DNA from: Prosapia bicincta | Taxonomy: Eukaryota; Arthropoda; Insecta; Hemiptera; Cercopidae | Length of the DNA stretch: 64,000 nucleotides | Direction: 5' to 3' | Assembly (NCBI GenBank): GCA_036971475.1 | Contig: JBAIZL010000058.1 | Span: 2,810,001-2,874,000, forward strand | In this document: positions 11,411-23,277 of the stretch, one piece after another | Layout of the letters: every line of letters starts with the position of its first letter | Numbering within the stretch: the first letter of the stretch is position 1 | Made by a program: the position numbers and the translations under genes | Notes under the pieces: model-generated | What the model was told of the DNA's origin: nothing | Databases searched by the model: none | The model's input: the letters and a program-made list of their open reading frames with translations, nothing else

Positions 11411-12691
11411 TATACACATATGTCATTAAAAAAAAATGTATTTTAATTTTGTAAGAATTACAGGCTACATAAATAAAATAGTGAATTCCTAAAGGGATGC
11501 CTAAATTACAAAAAAAGACAAAACAAACGTTTTAAAGTCAATACCTACTTGGTTCAACAAAGTAATTTTTATTCTATTTCCCTTTTATTACCTAATTAAA
11601 ACCAATATAAATAAAGTAACATAACCTATGCATTAAAACAACTGTTCTACTACATAAACTATAACATGAAATCAGCTGTTCTATGAAATCATATGTTATC
11701 ACTTATTTTAATCCAAATGGGACAAAATAATTATATTACATACCTTGCTTCTTTTGTAAAAAGTTTTTCTCTCATATAAAACTAAAACAATTTATTAAAT
11801 TTAATAAATAAAATAATATTTGAATAAACATCAAGTGCCGTCCACTACAGTTAAAAAAAGTGTTTTTGAACTTGAGTGGATGAATAAAAAGTATTTTATT
11901 AACGATTGAAAATTTGAACAAGATTCATATAATGAGAGTGGGAACTAATAGTAGGAATTGAAAAAGAGAGAAGAAAAACTAAAAATGGTAAGAGTGAGTT
12001 GGGATAGGCTGACAAGAAGAGATGGTGTAAAGAGAGAGCCTGTGAAGAAGCTATTAGGTTCTTGTACTAGCACCAGATAAAGTTGACAACATACTATAAA
12101 TAGAGTCATCCCGGTAATTAAAGTGTTCTTTTACAAACTTAATGAATTTTAATACTGAAAGTAGGAGTATAATCAACAACTGATTGCACTGGCTGACTCA
12201 GGGGGTAGAAGGGTCGTCCCCACTCCTCCAGACAGTCAAAATTTACTGTAGATACATTTGTACGATTTCAAAACAAGTGAATAAAGACCCGTCTACTTTA
12301 CTTATGAAACAAGAAATGTATTTTTAAATGCAGCATGTTCTTTGAACTTTATAATATTGCATTATTGTGAAACCCACCATGACACCACCTCTGTGTGCAG
12401 TGTTAACCCCTCCCCTTTAGGTTTATTACACAACTGCTGTGCCCTGACTGAAAGCATAAATCTAATTATAAAATGGCCAAAGGATCAGACATGCGCAATG
12501 GCTTTAAACATCATGTCATTATCTTGATGTACTTTCTTGAAAGTGTTACAATTTTGTAAACATGAGATACACCAAGAAGTCATAGATTGTTTGACAAATT
12601 ACTTGACACAGTGATATGGTTGAGGCAGCACAAAAAGCCCCATAGCCGAGCTAGTGGAAAACTGGTATTTATATGTATATATATATTTGTT
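11411..12691. other. Unassigned DNA with an inverted copy of the block-2 repeat
   Basis: About 11,700-11,965 is an inverted copy of roughly 15,010-15,250: the reverse complement shares TTCACACTCTC, TTCATCCACT and TTTAATGATATAATTTTAGT-like stretches. The rest (12,000-12,690) has no recognisable feature. The 61-codon ORF at 12,342-12,527 lacks any motif. Confidence 0.5.
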
Positions 12692-13630
12692 GATTCCATC
12701 TTCTTGTGAGCTACTAGTTTTCACTAAACACTGGTAAATATTTACAAACTTGCCTATAGTAGCACTTGCTTATATTTGTTGAGGATGACCGTTTCAGGAG
12801 ATATGTCCCATTGTCAACTCAAACCATAACCATCTCAAGGGTGGGTGTATTTTGTGAGTATTAGGTGTTATGATGTCAAAAAGTGTGAGTTGTAATTTAA
12901 TTGTGTATTGAGTATATGTGTAAGGTGTAGTTTGAAGTGTCTGTATATTTTGTATTGTTCGGTTGTGTAGCGTTGGTTATTTCTGAGTTGTTTATGAAGG
13001 ATTTGTAGGTTAGATGTTATGTCTATGTAGTCATGTTTTGTGGAGTTGAGATGATCGGTGAAGTTTGATTGGTAGTTATTGTTTGTTAGTGCTTTTATAT
13101 GTTCTTGGTAACATGTGTAGAAGGACCTCCTTGTCTGGCCTATGTAAAAACTGGGGCACAAACTGCAAGTTAGTTTGTAAACACCAGTGGCATTGTAAAT
13201 ATTGTCCTTTTTGTTGTTAGGTTTAAATTGTTTGTTGAGAGTGTTGTGTGTGGAGTAAGCTATTTTGTAGCTGTATTTTCGTAGTGTGTTGGTTAGATTG
13301 TGGGTTTTGAATGATGTGTATGTTTTTGATAAGTATTTTATGGGATTGTCGTGCTGTGTGTTTGTATTTGGGTTATTAGGTTTTATTTTTTAGGCAGTTG
13401 TATAATTTGTCAATCATGGTTGGGTTGTATCCATTAATTTGTGCTGTATGTTTTATGGTGTTTAACTCCTGGTAGTGTTGTTCTTTGTCTAACGATGTTT
13501 TAAGCAGGTGATATATCATAGTGTTATAAGCAGCTAGTTTATGTTGGTGTAAGTGGTTTGAGGAGCTGTAAATGGTCGTATCGGTTCTAGTGGGTTTTCG
13601 GTATATGTTCAAATTATACAACTGCCTAAA
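12692..13630 (-). pseudogene. PLE-a copy: RT end, linker and GIY-YIG endonuclease, minus strand
   Basis: Reading on the minus strand from 13,630 to 12,868: NIYRKPTRTDTTIYSSSNH, then HKLAAYNTMI, a QHYQELNTIKHTAQINGY stretch, a run with stops and shifts, and finally the endonuclease part (FYIGQTRRSFYTCYQEHI, NFTDHLNSTKHDYIDI). This is the usual PLE order from the RT thumb to the GIY-YIG nuclease. RT motifs upstream are missing (5' truncated). The tail extends left to about 12,692 with CTCCTGAAACGG-like and 'aggcaagtttgtaaatattt'-like landmarks. It is degenerate and not functional. Confidence 0.82.
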
Positions 13631-14350
13631 AAATAAATCTAATAACCCAAATACAAACACAGAACATGACAATCCCATAAAATACTAATCAATACCATGA
13701 AGATCATCCAATACCCACAATCTAACCAACACACTACGAAAATACAACTACAAAAGAGCTTACTCCACGCACAACACTCTCAATAGATAATTAAAACCCA
13801 ACAACAAAATACACAACACTTACAACGCCACTGGAGTTTACAAACTAACTTGCAGTTTGTGTACCAGTTATTACATAGGCCAGACAGGGAGGTCTTTCTA
13901 CACACGTTACCAAGAACATATAAAATCACTAACAAACAATAATTACCAATCAAACTTCACCGATCATCTCAACTCCACAAAACATGACTACATAGACATA
14001 ACATCTGACCTACAAATTCAACATGAACAACACAGAAATAACCAACGATACACAACCGATCAATACGAAATATACAGACACTTCAAACTACACCCTAAAC
14101 ACATACTCAATACACAATTAAATTACACACACAACGTTTTGACATAAACAATCCAAATACTCACAAAATAGACCCACACCACCATAATATCCCACCCACA
14201 CTCTAACACCCTAGCCCACGTAAACCTTGAGATCAATTACGGTCTGAGTTGACAATGGGAAACATCTCCCGAAATGGATGTCCTCAACAAATATTAGTAA
14301 GTGTTACTATTGGCAGGTTTAAAAACATTTACAAGTGTTTAGTGGTATTT
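13612..14350 (+). pseudogene. PLE-a copy with intact GIY-YIG motif, plus strand, head-to-head
   Basis: This is the mirror partner of the previous copy, joined near 13,612. A coding-like stretch starts around 13,820 (NATGVYKLTCSLCTSYYIGQ), followed by TGRSFYTRYQEHIKSL, NFTDHLNSTKHDYIDI and QYEIYRHFKLHPKHILN, ending at 14,147. It keeps the GIY-YIG signature (GVY...YIG), the downstream R and E, and the Cys pair before it, so the nuclease core looks intact although no full-length RT precedes it. The 3' tail (14,150-14,350) carries TTGACAA...CTCCCGAAATGG and 'ggcaggtttaaaaacattta'. The RT part is missing, so the copy cannot move by itself. Confidence 0.82.
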
Positions 14351-14779
14351 ATAGTCACTAGGAGAACATCCCAATGATAAGACATCTTGCACCATAAGGA
14401 AAATGCTGAACAAACTATGTATAAGTAAAGTGAGGGGGTGAGACTGTGATAGTGTATTTGTAGCAAAGTTGGCACTACTGTAGTGTATAAAATTTTAAAA
14501 AATAAATGCTACTGAATTCTGGTGGTAATGCTTAAAGAACCAATGAAGCTATTTCCTGTTATAAAATACACTATTGTACGCTGGTAAATAACTGTATAGT
14601 TGTACTTATTTTAAGAAAAGAAGGGCTAGGCACCTCAATTAATGCTGTCTCTTATACTTGGATACCTTAGGGTAGATAAATGCGTCAACACTTCAACACC
14701 TTTCTCAAGAAATATCTGGTAAGCCCAGTTATCAAATCACAACAGTAACAATTAAAACAGTTTAATCTAACTCTTACTA
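14351..14779. other. Unassigned DNA
   Basis: No coding signal seen. The stretch after 14,740 (ATTAAAACAGTTTAATCTAA) may belong to the fold-back that follows. Confidence 0.4.
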
Positions 14780-14930
14780 AACATTAGCTTATTAAACACA
14801 CTAGTTTCAAAGATGATGTCGCCTTCATCAGTGCTTGGCTACAACTGATGAGCTTATGTAGTAGCCAAGCACTGATGAAGGTGACAACGTTGTCAAAGCT
14901 AGTCTGGTGTTTTAATAAACTAATGTGTAA
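14780..14930. mobile_element. Fold-back insert with two hammerhead-like cores
   Basis: This palindrome is centred near 14,852. On the plus strand CTGATGA (14,872-14,878) is followed by a hairpin GACAAC/GTTGTC and AAAG. On the minus strand the other arm reads CTGATGA (14,831-14,825), a stem region, and GAAACTAGT (ending 14,800). The 130-bp insert at 62,887-63,016 carries the same element as a single arm (AGCCAAGCACTGA...GAAACTAGTTTG). The core consensus CTGANGA-hairpin-GAAA is that of hammerhead ribozymes, which are known from PLE terminal repeats. Catalysis is unproven. Confidence 0.6.
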
Positions 14931-14989
14931 TGAAATCTAGAGTTAACGGTTTTAATTTTTACCATTGTGCATTTTTCTCACTAGTTAAG

Positions 14990-17250
14990 CTCTAGCAATT
15001 ATTAACAATAATTCCTACTATTAGTTCACACTCTCCGTATATCTTGTTCAAAATTTCAATTGTTAATAAAACACTTTTCATTCATCCACTTAAGTTCAAT
15101 TCTTAAAACTTGTAGTTGATGATAAGTAATGATAATAGAGTTATGTCAATTACTACTTCGTTAAATAAATTTAATGATATAATTTTAGTTTTTTATGGGA
15201 GAAAAACTTTTTTAAAAGGATCAATTCATGCAATATAGTTATTGCATCCCATTTAGCTCTAAATAAGTGATATCATATGATTTCATAAAGGAGCTGATTT
15301 TATGTTATAGGCTGTGTGATAGAACAGCTGTTTCAACACATAGCTTATATTACTTTATTTATATTATTTGTAATTATTTAAACAAAGTAACTAAAATAAA
15401 ATGGTTTCTTGTTGACCCAAGTAGGAATTGACTTTAAAATACTTTTGTATATATTACTTATTTTAGTAAGGTCAGAGTGCGTAAATATATAGATTTGTCA
15501 TGCATATTATCTTCTAAAGAAAATCAACGAAATATAATATACTTTATGGTACGAAATATCTATACTTACGGAGGGTCAGGGCTGACTGGGGCAGGTGCGC
15601 ACAGGAACATCCGGATTCTAGAAACAATTAAAGCACTTGAATCAATTTCCAGAGAACTATGTTGTGTCTTACCAGTGAGTGAATGAATGTTATTAGTATT
15701 ATTGTTAGACTAAGCAGTGACCAGTTTATATTATTCCTCAAGATATGGATTATTTCCTAACCCTGATTCACTTGCATTAGTAGCCTTTACTATCCTCTTT
15801 CTCCTATTAGGTCGCACTTTTCCTATAAATATCTTGTTCAAACTTTTAATCCTTAATAAAATCATTTTTATTCATCCACTCAAGCCAAATACATTTTTAA
15901 AATCTCGTAACAGATGGCACGAAATGTTAACAGTTTTTTCAAATAATAATTCATTAATTAAATTCTATTTATTAATTTTAATGATTGATTTTGCTTTCTG
16001 TTTTGCCACATAATATTGTGGGTCTGTCATATGTATATATATATATATATTTATATTATTTGTAATTATTTAATAAAAGTTATATAAAATAAAATTTCCC
16101 TTTATTGAAATAAGTAGGAACTGGTTTTAAAACTTTTTTTATGTTACTTGTTTTCTATAAACTTCAGAAGTAAAGAATGTTAGTGGAAAAATCCAGAATA
16201 CATTAATCTTCAAGAAACTACTTGTTTGGTTCACTAAATCATTAACTGTTTCTATTTTAAAATTACATTACTAAACAATTATAGGTGTGCTTTTACAGTT
16301 TTAAAACTATACATTCCTAAAGTATGCACCTACATTTGTATGATCAGGCCAGGATATAAACAATTAAAGGTGTGCTTTTACAGTTTTAAAACTATACATT
16401 CCTGAAGTATGTACCTACATTTGTATGATCAGACCAGGATGTAGTACTATGCCCACTTGGCCTAGGGATGCAAGACACACGTTAAAAACTATTTTTTCAA
16501 GTAACAAGAAACATGTTTGTCATAAGTTGAACCAATTTGATTTATTTCTTTTTTAAAATTTATAACTATATATACTGATTATTCATTGAAGTTTCATAGT
16601 TGTCAGTATAAAAATGTCTGTCCTCTAGTGAAGTATGTACATGTTCAGGTTACTCTATAAATCCGATAAATTACTACTTTTAGTATCGCTCGGCAAAAAA
16701 ACCACAACTTGCAAATATTATTCAAGCTAGGTCAGTGTATTGTTCCATGCTGCGAGTTATGGACCCTTGAGAAATGCACTAACTCAATGTGAAACACATC
16801 GGCACAAGTTATACCAAAAGTAGTGATTTATATAAAAATACCTCAAGATCGGCAAATATAAAATGATCTTTAGCAGCAGAATAATACATACAGAAACCGT
16901 TTCGTTGTCTTGATTGAATTAGGATTTTTTAACTTTCTGTGATTCAACACAAAGGTGAGCTATTCTTAACAAAAATATACTCTACAACTAACAAATCTTT
17001 ATATGAATGTCAATACACCACTAAGCTTTGCTAGTAAATGTGAAATAGAGAAGAAATTGTGGGGAGATCATATGAAACCGCTAATAATAGTCATTATGTA
17101 CCATCACCAAGAAATGACGTCAATTGTCAATGACTTAAAAAGGTAATTATTATAAATTTAAGAGCGAAAAAAATGCTCATAATTTTATAACAAAATTTAG
17201 AATTCACAGAGCTACAATAAAACAATAATTAATCGCTCTTTAGTTTTCAC
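14990..17250. repeat. Segmental-duplication block 2, left copy
   Basis: It is colinear with 33,240-34,767 plus 39,297-39,960. Landmarks are TTCACACTCTC, GATCAATTCATGCAATATAG (equivalent at 33,490), GAACATCCGGATTCTAGAAA (15,605 and 33,890), CCTAACCCTGATTCACTTGC (15,758 and 34,056) and GATTCAACACAAAGGTGAGC (16,941 and 39,644). The right copy is split by the hAT transposon and this copy is uninterrupted at that site (about 16,590-16,610). Short ORFs at 15,477-15,686 and 15,717-16,013 have no recognisable domain. Confidence 0.85.
16276..16445. repeat. Local 85-bp tandem duplication
   Basis: Two copies start with AGGTGTGCTTTTACAGTTTT at 16,283 and 16,368. The paralogous stretch near 34,578 has only one copy, so the duplication arose after the block duplication, or one copy was lost there. 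Confidence 0.85.
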
Positions 17251-17257
17251 TAAACAA

Positions 17258-17450
17258 TTATAAATATTTATAAACTTCCCTATAGTAGCACATACTTATA
17301 TTTGTTGAGGATGGAAGTTTCGGGAGATGTGTCCCATTGTCAACTCAGACTGTAACTGATCTCAAGGTTTACGTAGGTTGGGGTGTTAGGGTAAGGGTGG
17401 GATATTATGGTGGTGTGGGTGTATTTTGTGAGTACTTGAAGTTTATAGAA
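17258..17450 (-). mobile_element. PLE-a tail fragment, minus strand
   Basis: It is closely similar to the tail at 12,720-12,870: GTTGAGGATGGAAGTTTCGG, GAGATGTGTCCCATTGTCAA and GGTGTGGGTGTATTTTGTGA. It is only the non-coding terminal part, abutting the PLE-b copy to the right. Confidence 0.8.
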
Positions 17451-17452
17451 CT

Positions 17453-18270
17453 TACAGTTTTTGTGTTGTACATTTTGAGGTTTTTATAGATAATACATAA
17501 TGCGCAAGAAAAAGACATACACATAACACAACAAAAAACAATAACACACAAAGAATAAAATATATAACACTTACATGTCGCGACAACACATCACAAAAAG
17601 TTGCTACCACGATCTGCAAACGCAAATACAAAGTAGCAATCACAACATCAAACACATTTAAAAACACCTATACAGTTAAAAAACACACCAGGTTAAACAC
17701 GACAGGGCAGGTTTCAGCTTTCACATAGTACAAACAGGGAGAACATTTACCTCGAGATACGAAGAACACATAAAACAGATAAGAATGAAACAGATAAAAC
17801 GAAAAATACAACCCACATCAAATTTGACCACACACATACAAAACACTCTACACTCACAGACTGACATAGACACCAATCTAAAAGTCCTACATTACATCAA
17901 TAAAAGCAAAAAACCTAACGCAGTAGAAAACTATGAGATATATAAACACCATAAATACTATCCACAACACATTCTAAACAACAAAACACACTCACAATCA
18001 AACACTATATTTGAGCACCTATAATTAACAACTAATCAATGAACAATAACACACCACAGAACAAAAATACACCACAGACTCACTCTAACACAACACACCT
18101 GAGCAACAGTCTTGTCAGTAATTCACAGAATTGAAAAACGCCGACCCTGACTTAACACAATACGCGTCTGCTGAATAAACCAGTAAGTAGTGGTTATTTT
18201 GCCAAGATAATACAAATAAGTGTATTTTTTATAAACACATAAAGATGTACAACACAAAAACTGCAAGTTT
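17453..18270 (+). pseudogene. PLE-b short copy with inverted termini
   Basis: The ends (ACTTGCAGTTTTTGTGTTGT at 17,453 and ACAACACAAAAACTGCAAGT ending at about 18,270) are inverted copies of each other. The interior encodes a degenerate GIY-YIG region: SSFHIVQTGRTF-like then RYEEHIK (17,715-17,775), then a decayed C-terminal part with HIQNTLHSQTDIDTNLKVLH at 17,838-17,897, and a tail carrying CGCGTCTGCTGAATAAACCA. The YIG triad is altered and RT is absent. It is inserted between two copies of a sequence (16,895-17,250 and 18,271-18,790) that is single in the right-hand block. Confidence 0.75.
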
Positions 18271-18794
18271 AGTTTCCATGATTGAATCAGGAGTTTTTAA
18301 CTTTCAGTGATGCAACACAAAGGGGGGCTATTCTCAACAAAATGTACTCTATAACTAACAAATCTTTATATGAATGTCAACACACCACTAAGCTTTGCTA
18401 GTAAATAAAATAGATCAGAAATTGTGATTAAATCAAATGAATTAGCCAGTAATAGTTTAATTTTAAACATACTTAACTAAGTGAATACGTATTTGCTTAA
18501 TTGCTGACGGGTAAGAAATTAATATTTTGAAATGCGTCAGCAAGTTAGCATTTACGTATTCACTTAGTTAAGTATTTTTAAAATTAGTTTAATCAGTGAA
18601 ATCAAGATGATTACATCAAGCAACTTCAATAACAGTCATTAAATACCATCACCAAGAAATGATAGCAATTGCCAATGATTTAAAAAGGTAAATGTTAAAA
18701 ATTTAACAGCAAAAGAAATGCTCATAATTTTACAACAAAATATAGAATGCACTGAGCTACAATAAAATATTATTTAATCACTCTTTTGTTTCAT
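18271..18794. repeat. Block-2 end, second copy, with a palindrome at 18,455-18,590
   Basis: It repeats the stretch starting GATTGAATCAGGAGTTTTTA that also occurs at about 16,912 and 39,616. It is interrupted by a palindrome whose arms contain CTTAACTAAGTGAATACGTA and TACGTATTCACTTAGTTAAG around a centre with GCTGACG / CGTCAGC. The same palindrome arms recur inside units A to D. Confidence 0.75.
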
Positions 18795-19854
18795 TATATC
18801 TATATACCCTGAAAGTGAAAATGACCTTAAAACTACTATTTAAATTTTACACAATTTCTGGGGGGGATCCCCTAAGTTGGGTAGGATCCTCCAATCAGAC
18901 ACCCCTAAATTATCCCTACCCAAAAACTAAATTTTGAAGCAGTCCTTGATTGACTCAAAATTTTGTTTTACATTACTTTTAGATGGTGACTTTAAGAAAT
19001 ACCATTTTAGACAGAATTAATACAGTAACTCTAAAACTGCACAGGCTAGGAAATATTATTATTTATTATAAGTCTCTTTGTAGTTTTTTCAAGATGTGAG
19101 AAACCATTTGAATAATAGAGAAGATACTGTGAGAGGGACAGAGGTATAAGAAAGTGTAGGACAACTCCTGACAAAAAAGAGTACATCTTTATAGTTTGTG
19201 AGTATACCGGACATAGTAGCGTTGATGGATCAAAGAACTTTCTTAACATATTTATTAGATATCTTATTTTCTAAATTAAACTTCTGACATAAGTATAAAC
19301 TACCAGACAGGTTATTAGCTTGAAAGGATGAAAGTAAAATTCACGTTTTCTTTTGTTAAATCACTATCAGGATCCACACAGCTCAGCATTCTGATGCAGG
19401 ATCGGTCTTGATTGTATGTTGCAAGTTTCTTGAAGCGGTGGAAAAAGCGCAACAATCTTAAACCAGTTGGGTTGAAGTCGCATTGAAGTAGTGTTGCACT
19501 CATGGACGAAGGGACTGGAATTTCAATAAAATGACAGGTTTCAAAATGTACGTTTAAAACAATAATAGATAGATATTCCCGCAATATTATGAGTTATAGT
19601 CAAAGCTCAGTTGATCGGAAAACCTTGTAGATTAAGGGATTGCCATTTGCTCTTTTATTTTTTCATGACAATCAGATGCTAGAATACTGTGAGGAATGTT
19701 TGTACTATAGCTTCAATGTTTTGTCTACCAGAATATGCAGTTATCTCAATTTTCGAGAAAGGGTGGTTTGTCTAGTGATGCATAACAAGGCCTTAAGATA
19801 GCTGATAAGTAATGAAAATATATTCTTACACAAACTTTTAACTTCCTGACCCTC

Positions 19855-20040
19855 TGCCTTTTGAAGAGAAGCAGTTGATGGGTCCACTTCCAGTCACACA
19901 ATATACAGCTGATTCTTCCAAGTATCCTGATCCTACTGGAACAAACCTTTATGAATTTTTTTTCACAAAATTAAGAGTATATGAGTGTGGATTTACTTAC
20001 CATAGCTTTTCTTGGTAGTCTTTAGTTCTTCATTGTATGA
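19855..20040 (+). other. Exon-like ORF piece a, unit A copy
   Basis: The open frame reads PSAF/PPPFEEKQLMGPLPVTQ and continues through YTADSSKYPDPTGTNLYEFF and KLRVYECGFTYHSF. The peptide is conserved in unit B (41,644-41,892). In C and D (49,0xx and 56,7xx) it is preserved from VTQYTADSS onward. I cannot identify the protein. It is marked as an exon-like piece because it is coding-like in composition, not because a transcript is known. Confidence 0.4.
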
Positions 20041-21039
20041 ATGTCTTCTCCAGAAAAATCAACCAAAATTCAGAAGAAACACACTTTAACAACTTATGTT
20101 ATATTACTGCCTTGTGATATATTAATTCTAATTTACTTTCTTTTTACAAGATTAATAACTAAAGGAGCCCAAATAGCTGAAACAAAAAGTACAAGTTATT
20201 TAACAAATATATTATATTACAACATAATCAAGAATAACAAGTCCTACAACACCCTAATAGGGGGAGGGAGCGCGATCCCTAAATCAATTGACTGTTTATC
20301 CTAAATACTAAGTTTTCCTGAAAAAGAAACACATGTGTTAAGAAAAAATTGTATAAATACCTTGTTTAACATTGTATAATGTAGTCCTTGAAGTTCTGCG
20401 AAGTTACTTTTTTGGAGAATAAGAATGTGTTTTTTCTAGAAATTTAATTATTAAATCTTTTATAGAAAAATTCATTTTCCTAAATGTATTAGCTAATAAA
20501 AATTCCTAATTTATTTTTTAAATTTTGTATAAAATTCTAATCCTTCCTATATTTTTGAAAAACAATTCAATAATAAACTATTATTTTAACATCTCAAATA
20601 TTAAAAAAAAAAAAATGATAAAACCTATTTATAAAGTTTGTAAAGTTTTAATAAATTTGAGCATAAAAAAAGTATTTAAAATTTTTAATAATCATCTAAT
20701 ATTGAATCCAAAAAGTGTTTGAAATTTTTATTTCGATTTAAAAAGTTTTAAAATATTTGTCTCTTACTCAGTAGAAGTCTGAAGATCTCTGAAAAGCTGA
20801 AACAACACACCCAAGTTAGTATAAAAACAATGAACATGTCAGCTGAACATTTAGGACCAAGTGATGAATCCGTATACAAACATATAATGAAACAGAAGTT
20901 TGTCAAATATTTTTGTGTTAGTTTAGTGTAATGTAAGTGTTGTGGATTGGAGGGTTACAGATTGGAACATACAACGTAACCGAAATTATTATTATCGCAC
21001 GGCAGGCCAACAAACTTCCATTCCATTATGAGGACATGT

Positions 21040-21675
21040 ACTTACTTACTTACTAGCCAACGCCCACCCTTGGCTGTTGGGCCATTTGGTGGCGCGCTGA
21101 CCAGTACAATCGAGAGAGACGTCCCTCATTGTCCTCTTTGTCTGGCTGGACGTAGCCCAAGGAATTGCATGTGAGGAGGTGATCCGCATCCATGGTTCCG
21201 TTTCCACACAACATGCAATCCGGCGATTGGAGTACATGAATCCTGTGGAGGTGTGCCGCCAGGTAGTCGTGGCCAGTAGTCAGGCGGAACAGTGCTACAC
21301 CAGTGCGGCGGGGAAGGATACGGTTTATTGGTCCTTCGGTGACGAGTGTAGCCCAGCTTTTGTTTTGAGAGGCCCTGATTAAGTTTTCTCTCGTGCTGCG
21401 ATTTAAAGCTGAGTTTATCTGTATTTTGACCGATTGAAAAGAGGTTGAGATAAGTGGCTGCGGCAAAGCAGCTCCCTGTTTAGCGAGAGTGTCGGCTTTC
21501 TCGTTTCCTTCTATATTGACATGACTTGGCACCCACTGAATGTGAATTTGCCAACCCTTCTCCTGAAGGGAGTCTAGTTGCTTTCTACAGGTCAATGTTC
21601 GGTGGCATTCCACTTGTCTGTTGCTAGTGACACCCTGTATTGCTGCCATAGAGTCCACAAGAAATACAGCCTTAT
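21040..21675 (-). mobile_element. 5'-truncated non-LTR retrotransposon with RNase H, flanked by a 15-bp TSD
   Basis: On the minus strand an ORF open from the truncation point reads FLVDSMAAIQGV, then IQWVPSHVNIEGNEKADTLA (RNase H D-S and H-x-x-x-x-GNExAD motifs), a VALFRLTTGHDYLAAHLHRI stretch, a CCHC-like C-x2-C-x7-H-x4-C motif (CMLCGN...DHLLTC) and a terminal SRLYWSARHQMAQ. It stops at 21,053-21,055. This is the C-terminal end of a jockey/I-like arthropod non-LTR pol. The 3' end carries TAAG repeats instead of poly(A). The target-site duplication attatgaggacatgt occurs at 21,025-21,039 and 21,676-21,690. Units B to D have the uninterrupted site. Confidence 0.93.
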
Positions 21676-22504
21676 ATTATGAGGACATGTCACCATACCT
21701 TATTGTTAGTAGGGAACATAGGCAGAGAGGGCAAACACGAACTAACTACATCATGCAAAGGGCTTCTCCACCTGCAAGAAACAATTACACCCCTCTCTAA
21801 CCTCTGTACAACATGAACATGCAGGGAATAAGTAAGGTATAATGAGGGATATGTTAAGCTGACATGTTGGGCACTATCTAAGACTCACCCAGCTGCGACT
21901 TTCAAACCTGAAACAGAAAAAAAACAATTTTTAAGGGGGTGTTTTTCCATTTGACATAACCGAACTCAAAGTTTGTATATACACTTTATACGCCAATAAT
22001 TTAATACTGAGTACAACATCAAAACTAATTAGTACCTGAGGATGTTCATAATATCCTGATACTCTATTGACCATAATTTCTAATTTGTATATTTAATATT
22101 TATACTTTTCTGTATCTCTTGAGGCCTGAGTGTACAATGGGATGCATCTGCCAAAATTGATGTCCTCATAAAACCATGAAAGTAAGTGCTAATGTCAAAT
22201 GCTGAAATATATGTGTAGTGCTCAAACATATTTAATATTTTGGATGTTCTAAACAATTTTAAATATTAGACCACCAATTATTTATTTATTATTTTTTGTT
22301 TGAGGATATATTAAGCTACAGGCCCTTGCATTTTTCAATTTTAACACCAAAGTTAAAAATGTTCAAACTTGTCCACTAAGAACAGAAAATTACCTTGATA
22401 ATATAAAAGAAAAATTGATATACAGTAGAATCTCGAGAATTTGAGGTAGACGGGACATCCCTCGGATTACTGAAAACTCGGATTACACGGAATTATGTTC
22501 CTGT

Positions 22505-22718
22505 GCATAAGAAAAATTTGAACATTTGTTGATTCAATCTTCACGTGAGCTACTAGTAATCACTAAACACTTTTAAATGTTTTAAACTTGCCTATAGTCA
22601 CACTTACTTTGCTTTGACAAAGGGACACAACTCCCGAAATGGCCGTCCTCAACAAGCAAAGTAAGTGTTACTATAGGCAAGTTTAAAACATTTAAAAGTG
22701 TTTAGTTAAAACTTTAAG
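22505..22718. mobile_element. PLE-a tail fold-back nested in the Tigger-like element
   Basis: The inverted arms run from about 22,563 (CTAAACACTTTTAAATGTTT) to 22,718 (AAACATTTAAAAGTGTTTAG), with TTGACAA...CTCCCGAAATGGCCGT in the centre. It has the same design as the 248-bp insert at 31,751-31,998, including the left-flank stretch TTGTTGATTCAATCTTCACG. It is absent from the equivalent place in units C and D (about 50,950 and 58,685). Confidence 0.75.
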
Positions 22719-22971
22719 TTTAATTAAACCCTAACACTGTAATTAAAAATGCATTAAATACGTTTATAGAGCTTTATATAAACATATCTTTGAAGCCCGG
22801 ATCATTCCTTTGCATACATTATTGATATAAACATATCTTTGAAGCCTGGCTCTTTCCTTTGCTTACATTATTGATATAAACATATCTCGGAAGCCAGACT
22901 CTTTTTCTGTGCATACATTATTGATATAAACATATCTCGGAAGCCAGACTCTTTTTCTGTGCATACATTAT

Positions 22972-23009
<38 letters not shown>

Positions 23010-23052
23010 TTGATATTTAACGTTATCCATTGTTTTTCCGTTGCACTGACTT

Positions 23053-23277
23053 TATGAAGTTAATATATTACTATGTAAGTAATTTTATCCACCATTAAGT
23101 GCAATAATTTTACCTTGAGTGATGAGGCACCTTTCGGTCAATTGACCATTGTCGAATCACTGTAATCGAATCACAGTGATTCGACAATGGTCAATTGACC
23201 GAAAGGTGCCTCATCACTCAAGGTAAAATTATTGCACTTAATGGTGGATAAAATTACTTACATAGTAATATATTAAC

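Noticed and set aside
15717..16013. ORF with SSRYGLFPNPDSLALV, also open at 34,004-34,216
   Set aside because: It is shared only because the DNA block is duplicated. The residue differences look neutral and no domain is recognisable.
21046..21382. ORFs in other frames over the RNase H element
   Set aside because: They are shadows of the minus-strand RNase H ORF with its clear motifs.
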